A DNA stretch of 64,000 nt from JAJDXW01 sp965202895 (GTDB lineage Bacteria; Pseudomonadota; Gammaproteobacteria; HK1): assembly GCA_965202895.1 (NCBI GenBank), contig OZ241901.1, positions 1,488,001 through 1,552,000 on the forward strand, in the 5' to 3' direction. The notes beneath the pieces were generated by a model. The model ran no database searches. It saw only the letters and a program-made list of their open reading frames with translations, and was not told the DNA's origin. A program made the translations under genes and the position numbers. Positions 1 to 7,509 of the stretch are shown in pieces (position 1 is the stretch's first letter; each line of letters starts with the position of its first letter).

Positions 1-754
1 GCAGCTCGCGCCGGAACTCCCGATCCGCCGTCTCCGCCCGCATCCCGACTTCCGGCGGCTCCGTTTCCGCGTTCCCCCTCGCCTCCGCATCCCCTCTCGC
101 CTCCGCGTCCCCCCCTGCCACCGACGCGGGAGGTTTCGGCGCCACTTCGCGAGCCGGCCCAAGTTCCGTCCCGGATTCCCGGCGCGCGGCCGCGACCGCG
201 TCCCGGACCTGGCCGTAGACGCCGTTCTTCTTCAGCCACAGGCAAAAGCGCGCCTGGGGGTAGCTCTCGGGCAATCCCACGGACCGGAACACGATGCCGA
301 GCAGGGCGAGCCGGACACCGTCCCCCGCGCCGGCGCCGAGGGTTCCGGCGGCGGCGTGCAGCCCGCTGCCCCGCCGGCCGAGGGTCGAGACCTCCCTCAG
401 CAGGTCCCGCACGTCGTCCGGCGGCCGGGCGAGGCCGCGGGCGCTCGCGCCGTCCTCCGGGAACGTGTAGTCCGTCCAGAGGAAGCGCAGCATCTTCGCC
501 AGATGGGATTTGCCGCTGCCGAAGAACCCGCTGATCCACGCGGCCGGCTGCTCGGGCTGGCCCTGGTGGCGAACGTAGGATTCCAGTATGCGGACGAGCC
601 CGCTCCGGTACTGCCCCTCGCAGACGAAGTGTTCCAGCTCGAAGCGGAGCGTGCGGCGCTCGTCCGCGGTCACCGCGTCGCTCATGGCCGCGACGCCGTG
701 GTTCGGGAGCGCGATCTCGGAGGGGTCTCTCCGGTAGACGTCGCGGTTCTTCAT
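1..754 (-). CDS. brxC: BREX P-loop ATPase BrxC, 5' part only
   Basis: The first 251 codons of a BrxC-family ATPase lie here and the rest runs off the left edge; the family is usually about 1,200 residues, so most of the protein is not visible. The start is the ATG at 752-754. The protein opens MKNRDVYRRDPSEI and carries a Walker A loop, SGFFGSGKSHLAKML, at about residues 75-89, the characteristic P-loop context of BrxC. BrxC is a core ATPase of BREX, which blocks phage DNA replication and works with the PglX methylase that marks host DNA. It lies 76 bp downstream of brxB in the order brxA-brxB-brxC typical of type I BREX, so pglX, pglZ and brxL are expected beyond the window. Family assignment is firm. 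Confidence 0.92.
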   Translation of the reverse strand, partial: MKNRDVYRRDPSEIALPNHGVAAMSDAVTADERRTLRFELEHFVCEGQYRSGLVRILESYVRHQGQPEQPAAWISGFFGSGKSHLAKMLRFLWTDYTFPEDGASARGLARPPDDVRDLLREVSTLGRRGSGLHAAAGTLGAGAGDGVRLALLGIVFRSVGLPESYPQARFCLWLKKNGVYGQVRDAVAAARRESGTELGPAREVAPKPPASVAGGDAEARGDAEARGNAETEPPEVGMRAETADREFRREL

Positions 755-830
755 GGCTGGCTCCCCCTCGAGGCCGGGATCGTCATCCGCTCCCGGAGGG
801 CGGGCCGGTTCTCCCCGCGGTTTCGATGCC

Positions 831-1400
831 TCACGACCCGTACGCTCCGGGATCTTCCCGCAAGGTGACGGGGACCGCGAGGTAGTTCCACCCGTCCCGC
901 GCATCGAGCAGCCGATAGTTGCCGTCTTCGTACTCCCCCGGAAAGAACACCGCGACACGCCCTCTCACGTCCCCCTCCACCGCCTGCATCAGCTCCGATA
1001 CGCGGGCGAACCCGAACAGCGAGGCGATTCCGAAGACGGCCACCACCGAGTCTTCGTCCGCCTCCGGCGCAACCAGCTTCTCCCGCACCCGGTCCGCGAC
1101 GTGCGCCCGGAAGTCCTCTTCGAGCTTGAGCCCCAGGTCTTCCGGCGACTCGAAGTAGCTCTCCCGATACCCCGTACCCGCCATCCACTCGGCGAAGGCC
1201 CCGGTCAGATCGCACTCGATCCAGCGATGCCCGGTCTCGGTGGCCGCCAGCTCGAACAGGGCCTTGCGCGCCCGCAGGCGCCGTTCGTCGGCCTTGTCGT
1301 ACACGACGAAGACGGCGCGCTCCGCACCGGCCAGGTCTCGCCTCCAAGGCAAGGCGACGTGGCGCCGGAAGCGTTCAGCCAGAGCCTCGATGCGCCCCAT
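831..1400 (-). CDS. brxB: BREX protein BrxB (DUF1788)
   Basis: A 189-residue protein matching the BrxB/DUF1788 family in length and sequence. Recognisable stretches are AVFVVYDKADERRLRARKA, the WIECDLTGAFAEWM segment and YRESYFESPEDL, with a C-terminal VAVFFPGEYEDGNYRLLDA-type strand-loop. BrxB is one of the core BREX proteins; its biochemical role is not settled, and it is thought to act with the ATPase BrxC and the phosphatase-fold PglZ. The ATG at 1398-1400 lies inside the 3' end of brxA (26-bp overlap), so the two are probably translationally coupled. brxC follows after 76 bp. Nothing looks damaged. Confidence 0.93.
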   Translation of the reverse strand: MGRIEALAERFRRHVALPWRRDLAGAERAVFVVYDKADERRLRARKALFELAATETGHRWIECDLTGAFAEWMAGTGYRESYFESPEDLGLKLEEDFRAHVADRVREKLVAPEADEDSVVAVFGIASLFGFARVSELMQAVEGDVRGRVAVFFPGEYEDGNYRLLDARDGWNYLAVPVTLREDPGAYGS

Positions 1401-2214
1401 CGACCCGTTCCCGTTCCTTCCGGGTGAGCATCGCCGGAAAAGATACCTCGATCATGCGCCCGGACCGCTTGAGATCGATCAATCCGAGCCTTCTCGCATC
1501 GCCGGCGATCTCGACGAGCGCGCCGGGAGGCGCGTCCAGCACCGCCGCCCAAGGCGTCTCGAACAGCAGTTCCCCGCCACGTCCGGTCGCGAACCCGAGC
1601 AGCAGCGCGTAGGCGACCGCGGCCGGCGTAGCTTCGACCCGTTGCCGGATCTTGCGCCCCCTGCCGCGCAGGTGGCCGGACTGGGTCCACGAGGAGGAGG
1701 CGTTGCGCACCACCTTGTCGAGGGTCGCATCGCTCAGCCGGCCTTCCGCCGGTCCCGAGAGCGCATCCTTCATGGAGCGCCGCTCGAACTCGCGGCCGAT
1801 CGGAGTGGCGGCCACGGGCCGGGCGCTCGCCCGCAGCAGGGGATCGCGGGCGAGGGCGAGCAGGAGCGCCAGCCGAGGGCGGCTGGCTTCATGGGCGCCC
1901 CAGAGGCTGCGCATCGCTCGAAAGAGAAGGAAACGTGCGTCGAGGCCGTAGAGCTCGGTCAGCCGCTGGAGCGAGAGCTTGCGGGTCGCCGCCGTCCGTT
2001 TCCCGAGGCAGTTGCCGTCCAGGATCGCCTCCGCGTAGCTCCGGCGGGACGCCTCGCCGGGGACCGAGGCCAGCAGCCGCGACAGCTCGTCGAGCATGAT
2101 CGTTCGGCTCGTATGGGCGCCCCGCGCCCCCGACCGGAATCCCCAGAGTGAGGCGAGCTTCGGTGGGAGCCCGGCAATCGCCGGCTCGAAGTTCGGATCC
2201 GGGACCGCGCGCAT
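1375..2214 (-). CDS. brxA: BREX protein BrxA (DUF1819)
   Basis: A 279-residue BrxA/DUF1819 protein, somewhat longer than the roughly 200-250 residues usual in the family. Diagnostic stretches include RRSYAEAILDGNCLGKRTAA, a serial helical region LLALARDPLLRAS, and VVRNASSSWTQSGHLRGR followed by YALLLGFATGRGGELLFET. BrxA is an all-helical protein at the head of type I BREX operons. I start it at the ATG at 2212-2214 (MRAVPDPNFEP); an in-frame extension to 2304 is proline- and arginine-rich and does not look like protein. It overlaps brxB by 26 bp and opens the operon that continues into brxC. Confidence 0.92.
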   Translation of the reverse strand: MRAVPDPNFEPAIAGLPPKLASLWGFRSGARGAHTSRTIMLDELSRLLASVPGEASRRSYAEAILDGNCLGKRTAATRKLSLQRLTELYGLDARFLLFRAMRSLWGAHEASRPRLALLLALARDPLLRASARPVAATPIGREFERRSMKDALSGPAEGRLSDATLDKVVRNASSSWTQSGHLRGRGRKIRQRVEATPAAVAYALLLGFATGRGGELLFETPWAAVLDAPPGALVEIAGDARRLGLIDLKRSGRMIEVSFPAMLTRKERERVDGAHRGSG

Positions 2215-2328
2215 GACCGGGCATGATCGGTCGGGAGGATTTCGCCGGGTTCGAAGGTGCGTGGGCGAGGGAAGAGGCTGGTCCGGGGCCGGCCGGGCGG
2301 ACATGGGAAAGGAACCGAGGCGGCGGGT

Positions 2329-2391
2329 TCAGGGGCCAAGCGACCGGGCGAAGAAGGCGTACTTGCCGGCGAGCGAAGTCGTGTCGGTCAT
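2329..2391 (-). CDS. Possible 20-residue leader ORF upstream of brxA
   Basis: A tiny reading frame beginning MTDTTSLAGKYAFF and ending ARSLGP, preceded 6-8 nt upstream by a very strong purine-rich ribosome site (GGGGAGGAGGAGA). It lies 114 bp upstream of brxA on the same strand. Its last ten codons resemble the last ten codons of meaB at 7510-7540 (AFFARSPGP) at both DNA and protein level. It may be a regulatory leader peptide, the remnant of a truncated gene, or chance. The ribosome site is the best argument that it is translated. Confidence 0.35.
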   Translation of the reverse strand: MTDTTSLAGKYAFFARSLGP

Positions 2392-2708
2392 CGAGTCTCC
2401 TCCTCCCCGTTCGGCGGGGGACGCCTTCCGGTGGCCAAGCGTACAACACCGCGCCCGGGGCGTCGGCGCCTTCGTGACGCATCCGGTCCATCGTGGCCCA
2501 TCGGAGACCGCCGAACCCCGGCCGCCGCACGAGCGAGGGGGCGCGCGAAGAGCGCCCGTGCAGCGCGCGCCGCCCAGCCGGGCAGAGCGCCCGGGCCGGG
2601 AAGCCGCTCCGCCCGCGGCTTCCGCGCCGGCCGCCGCACCCGGGTCGTCGCGCTCGTGCCCGTGCCCGCGCCGCCGCGCTCGCGCCAGCGCCCGCCGCGC
2701 CCCGGGAT
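2392..2708. other. Intergenic stretch, very GC-rich
   Basis: No convincing gene. The segment is extremely rich in CGCC/GCGC words and every frame across it is arginine/proline/alanine-rich, typical of non-coding high-GC DNA. It should contain the promoter for the small ORF and the brx operon, but I cannot pick out a reliable -35/-10 pair. Confidence 0.5.
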
Positions 2709-3473
2709 TCAGGCGATCACCCGCTCCACCGGCACGCTGCGCACGTCCATCTCGAAGGCGAGCCCTTCGACCGGCGGCCGGGCAAACGTCCAGGTGATGC
2801 CGTCCGGCGCCGCGCCCCGGCCGACGATCTCGTCGGCGAGGAACCCGTGGACGTCCTCGACCGTGTAGACCTGGCTCACCGCGGCGTCCGCCCACGTCAG
2901 CCCCAGCGCGCCCATCCGCTCCTCCATCGCCCGGAGGACGTACCGCGCCTTCTCGCGCATCGCGCCGGGCGACGTGTCGCCGAGGCGGATGATCCGTTCC
3001 CGGTACCCGCCCGGCCCTTCCGGCGCCTCGCCCGAGCCCGCGATGACGAAGCTCCGCACTCCCGCGGCCCCTTCCGACCCCGCGGGCACGGTGCAGGAGA
3101 ACGCGTGGAAGGAGGGCTCGGCGGGGGCGTCGACCGCCGGACAGACGTTCGAGCGGGCGACCGGGTTCTCTTCGTCCTTGAAGATCCCCCAGCGTTCGAG
3201 GGTGCGGACGTAGCTCCGGTTGAACGCGACGAAGCCCTCCTCGCTGAACTGCCGGGGCGAACGGAGCTCGCACGCGCAGAGTGCGGTGGTCGGCCGGCCG
3301 ATCGCGCCGAGATGGACCTCGATCCGGCGAAAGCCCTCTTCGAGCGGAACGGGCCGGAGGAACCTCACCCGCTCGATGGCGAAGCCCGGCTCGGCCGCGA
3401 CCCCGCCCGAGTACTGGAACCGGCCCCGGACGTAGCGGTAGCCTCCGGGTCCGAATACCGCCGTCTCCGCCAT
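2709..3473 (-). CDS. RidA/YjgF-superfamily-like hypothetical protein
   Basis: A 254-residue protein starting at the ATG at 3471-3473, 5 nt after a GGAGGAGGAGG ribosome site; a longer frame to 3599 exists but ignores this site. The N-terminal half (FGPGGYRYVRGRFQYSGGV, RIEVHLGAIGRPTTAL) and the C-terminal half (MGALGLTWADAAVSQVYTV, ending FEMDVRSVPVERVIA) both resemble the RidA/2-aminomuconate-deaminase fold, suggesting a two-domain relative. RidA proteins hydrolyse reactive enamine/imine intermediates from amino-acid catabolism. That would fit the amino-acid dehydrogenase DadA 0.8 kb away, which produces imines, but the genes are divergent and the link is inference. Catalytic competence is unclear. 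Confidence 0.55.
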   Translation of the reverse strand: MAETAVFGPGGYRYVRGRFQYSGGVAAEPGFAIERVRFLRPVPLEEGFRRIEVHLGAIGRPTTALCACELRSPRQFSEEGFVAFNRSYVRTLERWGIFKDEENPVARSNVCPAVDAPAEPSFHAFSCTVPAGSEGAAGVRSFVIAGSGEAPEGPGGYRERIIRLGDTSPGAMREKARYVLRAMEERMGALGLTWADAAVSQVYTVEDVHGFLADEIVGRGAAPDGITWTFARPPVEGLAFEMDVRSVPVERVIA

Positions 3474-3787
3474 CTCGCACCTCCTCCTCCGCGTCGGCCC
3501 CGACCTTGGGCGCCTGGCCGTCATCCCGCCTCGGCCTCGACCTCGACTCCGGCCTTGCGCCGGCGCCGATACGGTAGGGGAGGAACGGCGGCGCTGCAAT
3601 CGACCTCCGCGCCGGCCTCCTCGCGCACGCCCATCGAGCCCCGGGTGCTGTTCGCAGGCTATTGATATATAGGGTGTAGAGAGGGTGTCGAGATATCTTT
3701 CACCCCCACGGAGACGGCGTTCTTCCGTGGTATGGGTTCGGTTCGAGAGGGTTGCTGGCGGATTTCACCCCACGGAGCCACTTGCGC

Positions 3788-3825
3788 GGGCACGGCGCCC
3801 TGGGAACGCGGGCGTCTCGCCCGCA
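3788..3825 (+). repeat. Inverted repeat, left copy, with internal hairpin
   Basis: A 38-bp element that reappears in inverted orientation at 4097-4134. Shared blocks are GGGCACGGCG, CCTGGGAACGC and CGCCCGCAC. This copy contains a perfect 7-bp stem, GCGGGCG-TCT-CGCCCGC (3808-3824). Sequences of this type (GGGAACGCGGGCGTCTCGCC) recur as dispersed extragenic repeats in several GC-rich proteobacteria. Confidence 0.65.
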
Positions 3826-4027
3826 CGAGAGCGAAGCGCCCGGAAGAAACTCTCATGGTCGGTCGCCTGCCCACCCCGAAGGCATGAAATCGTCGCGGCC
3901 TCGGGGGGCCGAACCGATGTGGTACTCCGGACCTGACGCTTGCTCTTTCGGGGTGGCGAAGCGCCGGACCACTCGGGGCAGTCCGTAAGCCGATTTGCCT
4001 CCCGCATAGACGGCGTTGACGACCGAA

Positions 4028-4054
4028 CCTGCGGAAAACAATGTATTCCGCAGG
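4028..4054. other. Perfect 9-bp stem-loop
   Basis: CCTGCGGAA and TTCCGCAGG form a perfect 9-bp stem with a 9-nt AT-rich loop, between the two inverted repeats. There is no T-tract, so it is not a clear intrinsic terminator; it may be an operator or part of the same repeat element. Confidence 0.5.
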
Positions 4055-4096
4055 AGGTGTTCCTTTGTGTCTCGGGTTGAGAATTTCACGGCAAAG

Positions 4097-4134
4097 TGCG
4101 GGCGGGATACGAGCGTTCCCAGGACGCCGTGCCC
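4097..4134 (-). repeat. Inverted repeat, right copy
   Basis: Inverted partner of 3788-3825; the internal hairpin is degenerate here because CGTCTCGCC has become CGTATCCCGCC. The two copies face one another across about 270 bp, which could fold as a large cruciform or mark the ends of a small decayed mobile element. Confidence 0.6.
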
Positions 4135-4282
4135 AAGAACGTTCGCGAGAGGCGTGTTTGGCGAAAAACCCACCGCGCACATGCCTCCCATCGGCGCCAG
4201 GAAGATATCTGCCGGCCGGCGGCGTAGGATGGAGGGCCGGAACACGGGGTCGGGCTCATCCCTCGGGAGGCGGCGGGGCGCA

Positions 4283-5533
4283 ATGCGGGCAATCGTTCTC
4301 GGAAGCGGGGTCGTCGGGACCGCCGCGGCGTACTACCTCGCCCGGGACGGCCACGCGGTCACCGTTCTGGAGCGGCACGAGGCGCCGGGGCTCGAGACGA
4401 GCTATGCCAACGCCGGCCTCGTCGCCCCGGGGCACAGCTACGCCTGGGCGTCGCCCGCCGCCCCGCGAATCCTCGCGAAGTCGCTCATCACGGCCGATCA
4501 GGCGCTCCGGCTCCGCCCCCGTCTCGACCCGCGCATGTGGTCGTGGCTCTGGCGGTTCCTCCTCCAGTGCACCGACGAGCGCGCCCGCGCGAACACGAGG
4601 CGCAAGCTCCGGCTCTGCCGCTACTCGACGGAGCTTCTCGGCGAGCTCGGGCGGGACACCGGGGTGGAGTACGACGGCCTCGCCGGCGGTAACCTGTACG
4701 TCTACCGATCCGGGAGGAGCTTCGAGGCCGGGGTGCGCCGCACCCAGCTTCTCCGCGACGAGGGCCTCGAGCTCGAGGTGCTGGACCGGGACGGCCTCTG
4801 TGCCCGTGAACCCGCCCTCGAGCCGGTGCGGGAGCGGCTCGCCGGGGGCCTCTACTCCCCCACCGACCGGAGCGGCGACGCCCGGATGTTCAGCCGCGGT
4901 CTCGCGGAGCATTGCCGGGCGGCCATGGGGGTGGATTTCCGGTTCGGGGTCACCGTGGACGGGCTCGAGGCGGACGGGGACCGGATCGCCGGGGTGCGGA
5001 CGAGCCGGGGAAGGGTGGGCGGCGACGTGTTCGTGCTCGCGCTCGGCTTCATGAGCCCGTTCGTTTCGCGCACCGCGGGGGTCGCGCTCCCCATCTACCC
5101 GGTAAAGGGGTACTCGGTGACGATTCCGCGGGGCGCGTCGAACCTTTCGCCGCGGATGGGCGTATGCGACGAGGACCGCCTGGTGGTGACCTGCCCGATG
5201 GGCGACCGGGTCCGGGTCGCGGCCACCGCGGAGTTCAGCGGGTACGACAAGGGCCACCGGCCGGACGACTTCCGGGGGATGCTGAGGTCCGTCCGGGAGC
5301 TCTTCCCTTCCGCCGGCGACTACGAACGGCCCGAGTACTGGGCGGGGCTTCGGCCGATGACCCCGTCCTCGGTCCCCATCCTCGGCCGGGCTCGCTACCG
5401 GAACCTCTACCTCGACACCGGCCACGGCCACATCGGATGGACGATGGCATGCGGCTCGGGCAAGGTGACCGCGGACCTCGTCGCCGGCCGCGAGCCCGAG
5501 ATCGACCTCGAAGGCCTCGTCTACGCCGGCTGA
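4283..5533 (+). CDS. dadA: D-amino-acid dehydrogenase, small subunit family
   Basis: A 416-residue FAD enzyme of the DadA/DAO family, which oxidises D-amino acids (or other amines) to 2-oxo acids and ammonia at the inner membrane, feeding electrons to quinone. The N-terminus has the Rossmann dinucleotide motif VLGSGVVGTAAAYYLARDG (about residues 4-22) followed by VLERHEAPGLETSYANAG, the typical DadA flavin-binding continuation; the C-terminus has GLRPMTPSSVPILGR and NLYLDTGHGHIGWTMACGSG, the DAO C-terminal signature. The ATG at 4283 gives the normal family length; the open frame back to 4016 adds unrelated repeat-derived sequence. No dadX racemase or lrp regulator is adjacent. The gene appears intact. 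Confidence 0.9.
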   Translation: MRAIVLGSGVVGTAAAYYLARDGHAVTVLERHEAPGLETSYANAGLVAPGHSYAWASPAAPRILAKSLITADQALRLRPRLDPRMWSWLWRFLLQCTDERARANTRRKLRLCRYSTELLGELGRDTGVEYDGLAGGNLYVYRSGRSFEAGVRRTQLLRDEGLELEVLDRDGLCAREPALEPVRERLAGGLYSPTDRSGDARMFSRGLAEHCRAAMGVDFRFGVTVDGLEADGDRIAGVRTSRGRVGGDVFVLALGFMSPFVSRTAGVALPIYPVKGYSVTIPRGASNLSPRMGVCDEDRLVVTCPMGDRVRVAATAEFSGYDKGHRPDDFRGMLRSVRELFPSAGDYERPEYWAGLRPMTPSSVPILGRARYRNLYLDTGHGHIGWTMACGSGKVTADLVAGREPEIDLEGLVYAG

Positions 5534-5779
5534 TCCGCCGCCCGCCTCCGGCCGCCATCGGCCTCGGCAGGGCGATCGGATCCGCGACGGTCTGCCGATC
5601 GCGGCCCACGCCCGAAGCGCCGGCGCCACGCTCGTCAGGAGCAACGGAGGGGAGTTCGGACGCGGGCCCGGATGCGGGTGGAGAACCAGCTTGAAGGGAA
5701 GGCCAAGGGAAGGCGCGGCCGACCGAGCGGAACCAGGCCCGGTTTCGATGCCGACTGCCCCGAAGGTGAAGCGGCCCGC

Positions 5780-6433
5780 CTACCCGCCCGATTCCGGGGC
5801 GTCGAACACGGCGGACACATCGGCCGCGAAGCCCTCGAACAGCAGCGACGTGGCCGCCTCGCCGCGTCCGAACACCCCGTGCTCGACGTACGCGTCCCCC
5901 TCCAGCGCAAGCACCGTGATCGTCTCGTCCCGCGGATCGGCGATCCAGTACTCCGGGATGCCTCCCTCGGCGTAGTCCGCGCGCTTCTCGACCAGGTCCC
6001 GATCCGGGTCGTCCGGGCTCACGACCTCCACCACCAAGTCCGCGCCCAGCCAGTAGCGGTCCTGGCGGCGGGGGTCGGAGCGGTCACGCAGCATCAACAG
6101 GTCGGGCTCGCGGAACTTGCCCTCGCGGATGCGCATCCGCAGCGCGGAGAACCTCACGACCCCGCCCCGCGGCCCGAGCCAGGCGCGGAACAGGTCGTAA
6201 AGAAACGCGAGGACGGCCTGGTGGGTATCGGTGGGCATGGGCACTTCCTGGATATGCCCGTCGGTGAGCTCGACCAGGCGGTTCCCGTGGTCGGTCAACC
6301 ACAGGTAGGCGTCGTCGCTCCAGCTCCCCTGGGACGGCAGGAGGTCGCACAGAAGGGAGGTCAAGGGGTTCCGGGAGGCCGGGGCGGGCGCCGAGGGCGG
6401 CTCGGCGACCGAGGGATCGGCGGTCTCGGTCAT
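5780..6433 (-). CDS. Uma2-family putative restriction endonuclease, copy 1
   Basis: A 217-residue Uma2 (DUF820) protein with a PD-(D/E)XK nuclease fold. Family landmarks are LVELTDGHIQEVPMP, MRIREGKFREPDLLMLRD (catalytic E/P-D), ADLVVEVVSPDDPDRD (E-x-V in the position of ExK) and YAEGGIPEYWIADP. Its role is not established; Uma2 proteins are multiplied in many genomes and are suspected nucleases. The ATG at 6431-6433 is preceded by GGGAGGAG. A close paralogue follows upstream at 6588-7223 in the same orientation (154 bp apart), and the two are clearly a tandem duplication, with most divergence in the first 30 residues. Confidence 0.85.
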   Translation of the reverse strand: MTETADPSVAEPPSAPAPASRNPLTSLLCDLLPSQGSWSDDAYLWLTDHGNRLVELTDGHIQEVPMPTDTHQAVLAFLYDLFRAWLGPRGGVVRFSALRMRIREGKFREPDLLMLRDRSDPRRQDRYWLGADLVVEVVSPDDPDRDLVEKRADYAEGGIPEYWIADPRDETITVLALEGDAYVEHGVFGRGEAATSLLFEGFAADVSAVFDAPESGG

Positions 6434-6587
6434 GGCTCTCCTCCCGGTTCACGGCCCTCTCCGGGGCCTTGCTCTCGGAGCATCCGACCGGGCGCCTCGG
6501 CGCCCGAGGTCGGAACCTCGCCTCCGGTCCGCGCGGACGGCGCCGGCGGGCCGCGTTCCAACCGGGACGCCTCGATCACGACGCTGC

Positions 6588-7223
6588 TCATCCGCCCGGT
6601 TCCGGGGCGTCGAACACCGCGGACACGTCGGCCGCGAAGCCCTCGAACAGCAGCGACATGGCCGCCTCGCCGCGCCCGAACACCCCGTGTTCGACGTACG
6701 CTCCCCCCTCCAGCGCAAGGACGGTGATCGTTTCGTCCTGCGGGTCGGCGATCCAGTACTCCGGGATGCCCCCCTCGGCGTAGTCCGCCCGTTTCTCGAC
6801 CAGGTCCCGATCCGGGTCGTCCGGGCTCACCACCTCCACCACCAGGTCCGCGCCCAGCCAGTATCGGTCCTGGTAGCGAGGGTCCGATCGGTCGCGGAGC
6901 ATCAGCAGATCGGGTTCGCGGAACTTGCCCTCGCGGATGCGCATCCGCAGGGCGGCGACCATCACGACCCCGCCGCGCGGCCTGAGCCAGGCGCGGAACA
7001 GGTCATGGAGGCACAGGAGAACGGCTTGGTGCGTGGAGGTCGGTATGGGCACTTCCTGGATATGCCCGTCGGTAAGCTCGACCAGGCGGTTCCCGTGGTC
7101 GGTGAGCCACAGGTAGGCGTCGTCGCTCCAGCTCCCCTGGGACGGCAGGAGATCGCAGAGAAGGGAGGCCAGGCCCTGTGGCCGGGAACCGGGGGCGGTC
7201 CTCGCGGGCTCGGTGGTCGTCAT
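6588..7223 (-). CDS. Uma2-family putative restriction endonuclease, copy 2
   Basis: Tandem paralogue of the gene at 5780-6433: the stretch from SLLCDLLPSQGSWSDDAYLW to the C-terminus is almost identical, with scattered changes such as VPMPTDTHQ to VPIPTSTHQ. The same PD-(D/E)XK landmarks are present (FREPDLLMLRD, LVVEVVSPDD, PEYWIADPQDE). I chose the ATG at 7221-7223 (MTTTEPARTAPG); an in-frame ATG at 7232 adds three residues. Retention of both copies with conservative changes suggests that both are functional or very recently duplicated. Confidence 0.85.
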   Translation of the reverse strand: MTTTEPARTAPGSRPQGLASLLCDLLPSQGSWSDDAYLWLTDHGNRLVELTDGHIQEVPIPTSTHQAVLLCLHDLFRAWLRPRGGVVMVAALRMRIREGKFREPDLLMLRDRSDPRYQDRYWLGADLVVEVVSPDDPDRDLVEKRADYAEGGIPEYWIADPQDETITVLALEGGAYVEHGVFGRGEAAMSLLFEGFAADVSAVFDAPEPGG

Positions 7224-7509
7224 GGCTTTCATCGTAGCGCGTTTTCCGGGCGCATGGCGCTCCGGTGGCAGGGGTCGATCCGGTTCCGCTGCGCCGGGCG
7301 GCGGCTCGCCTCGCCGCCCTTCCAGGCGCCCGCGGGCTCCGCAACCTGCCGGCGGCGCGTTCCGGACGGCAAGGCAGGCGGCAACGGGGCCGTCTCATGG
7401 GGGGCCGAGCGAGGCCGGAAACGGGCCTGGCCGCCACCGCCGCCCCGTCGGGGGCCGCACGGGCTCCGCCCCGCCCCAGCCACCGGGGAAAGGGGCCGTA
7501 GCACCGGGG

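Larger units (their letters stand above)
3474..4282. other. 809-bp intergenic region with inverted repeats and a hairpin
   Basis: Divergent promoter region between the RidA-like gene and dadA. No frame looks like a real gene; the overlapping short frames on both strands share peptide-like runs only because they cross the repeats listed separately at 3788-3825, 4097-4134 and 4028-4054. The segment is less GC-biased than its neighbours around 3660-3760 and 3990-4080. Confidence 0.5.

Noticed and set aside
3659..4245. Overlapping short frames upstream of dadA as genes
   Set aside because: Their apparent similarity to each other comes from the inverted repeat that they cross on opposite strands; none has a ribosome site.
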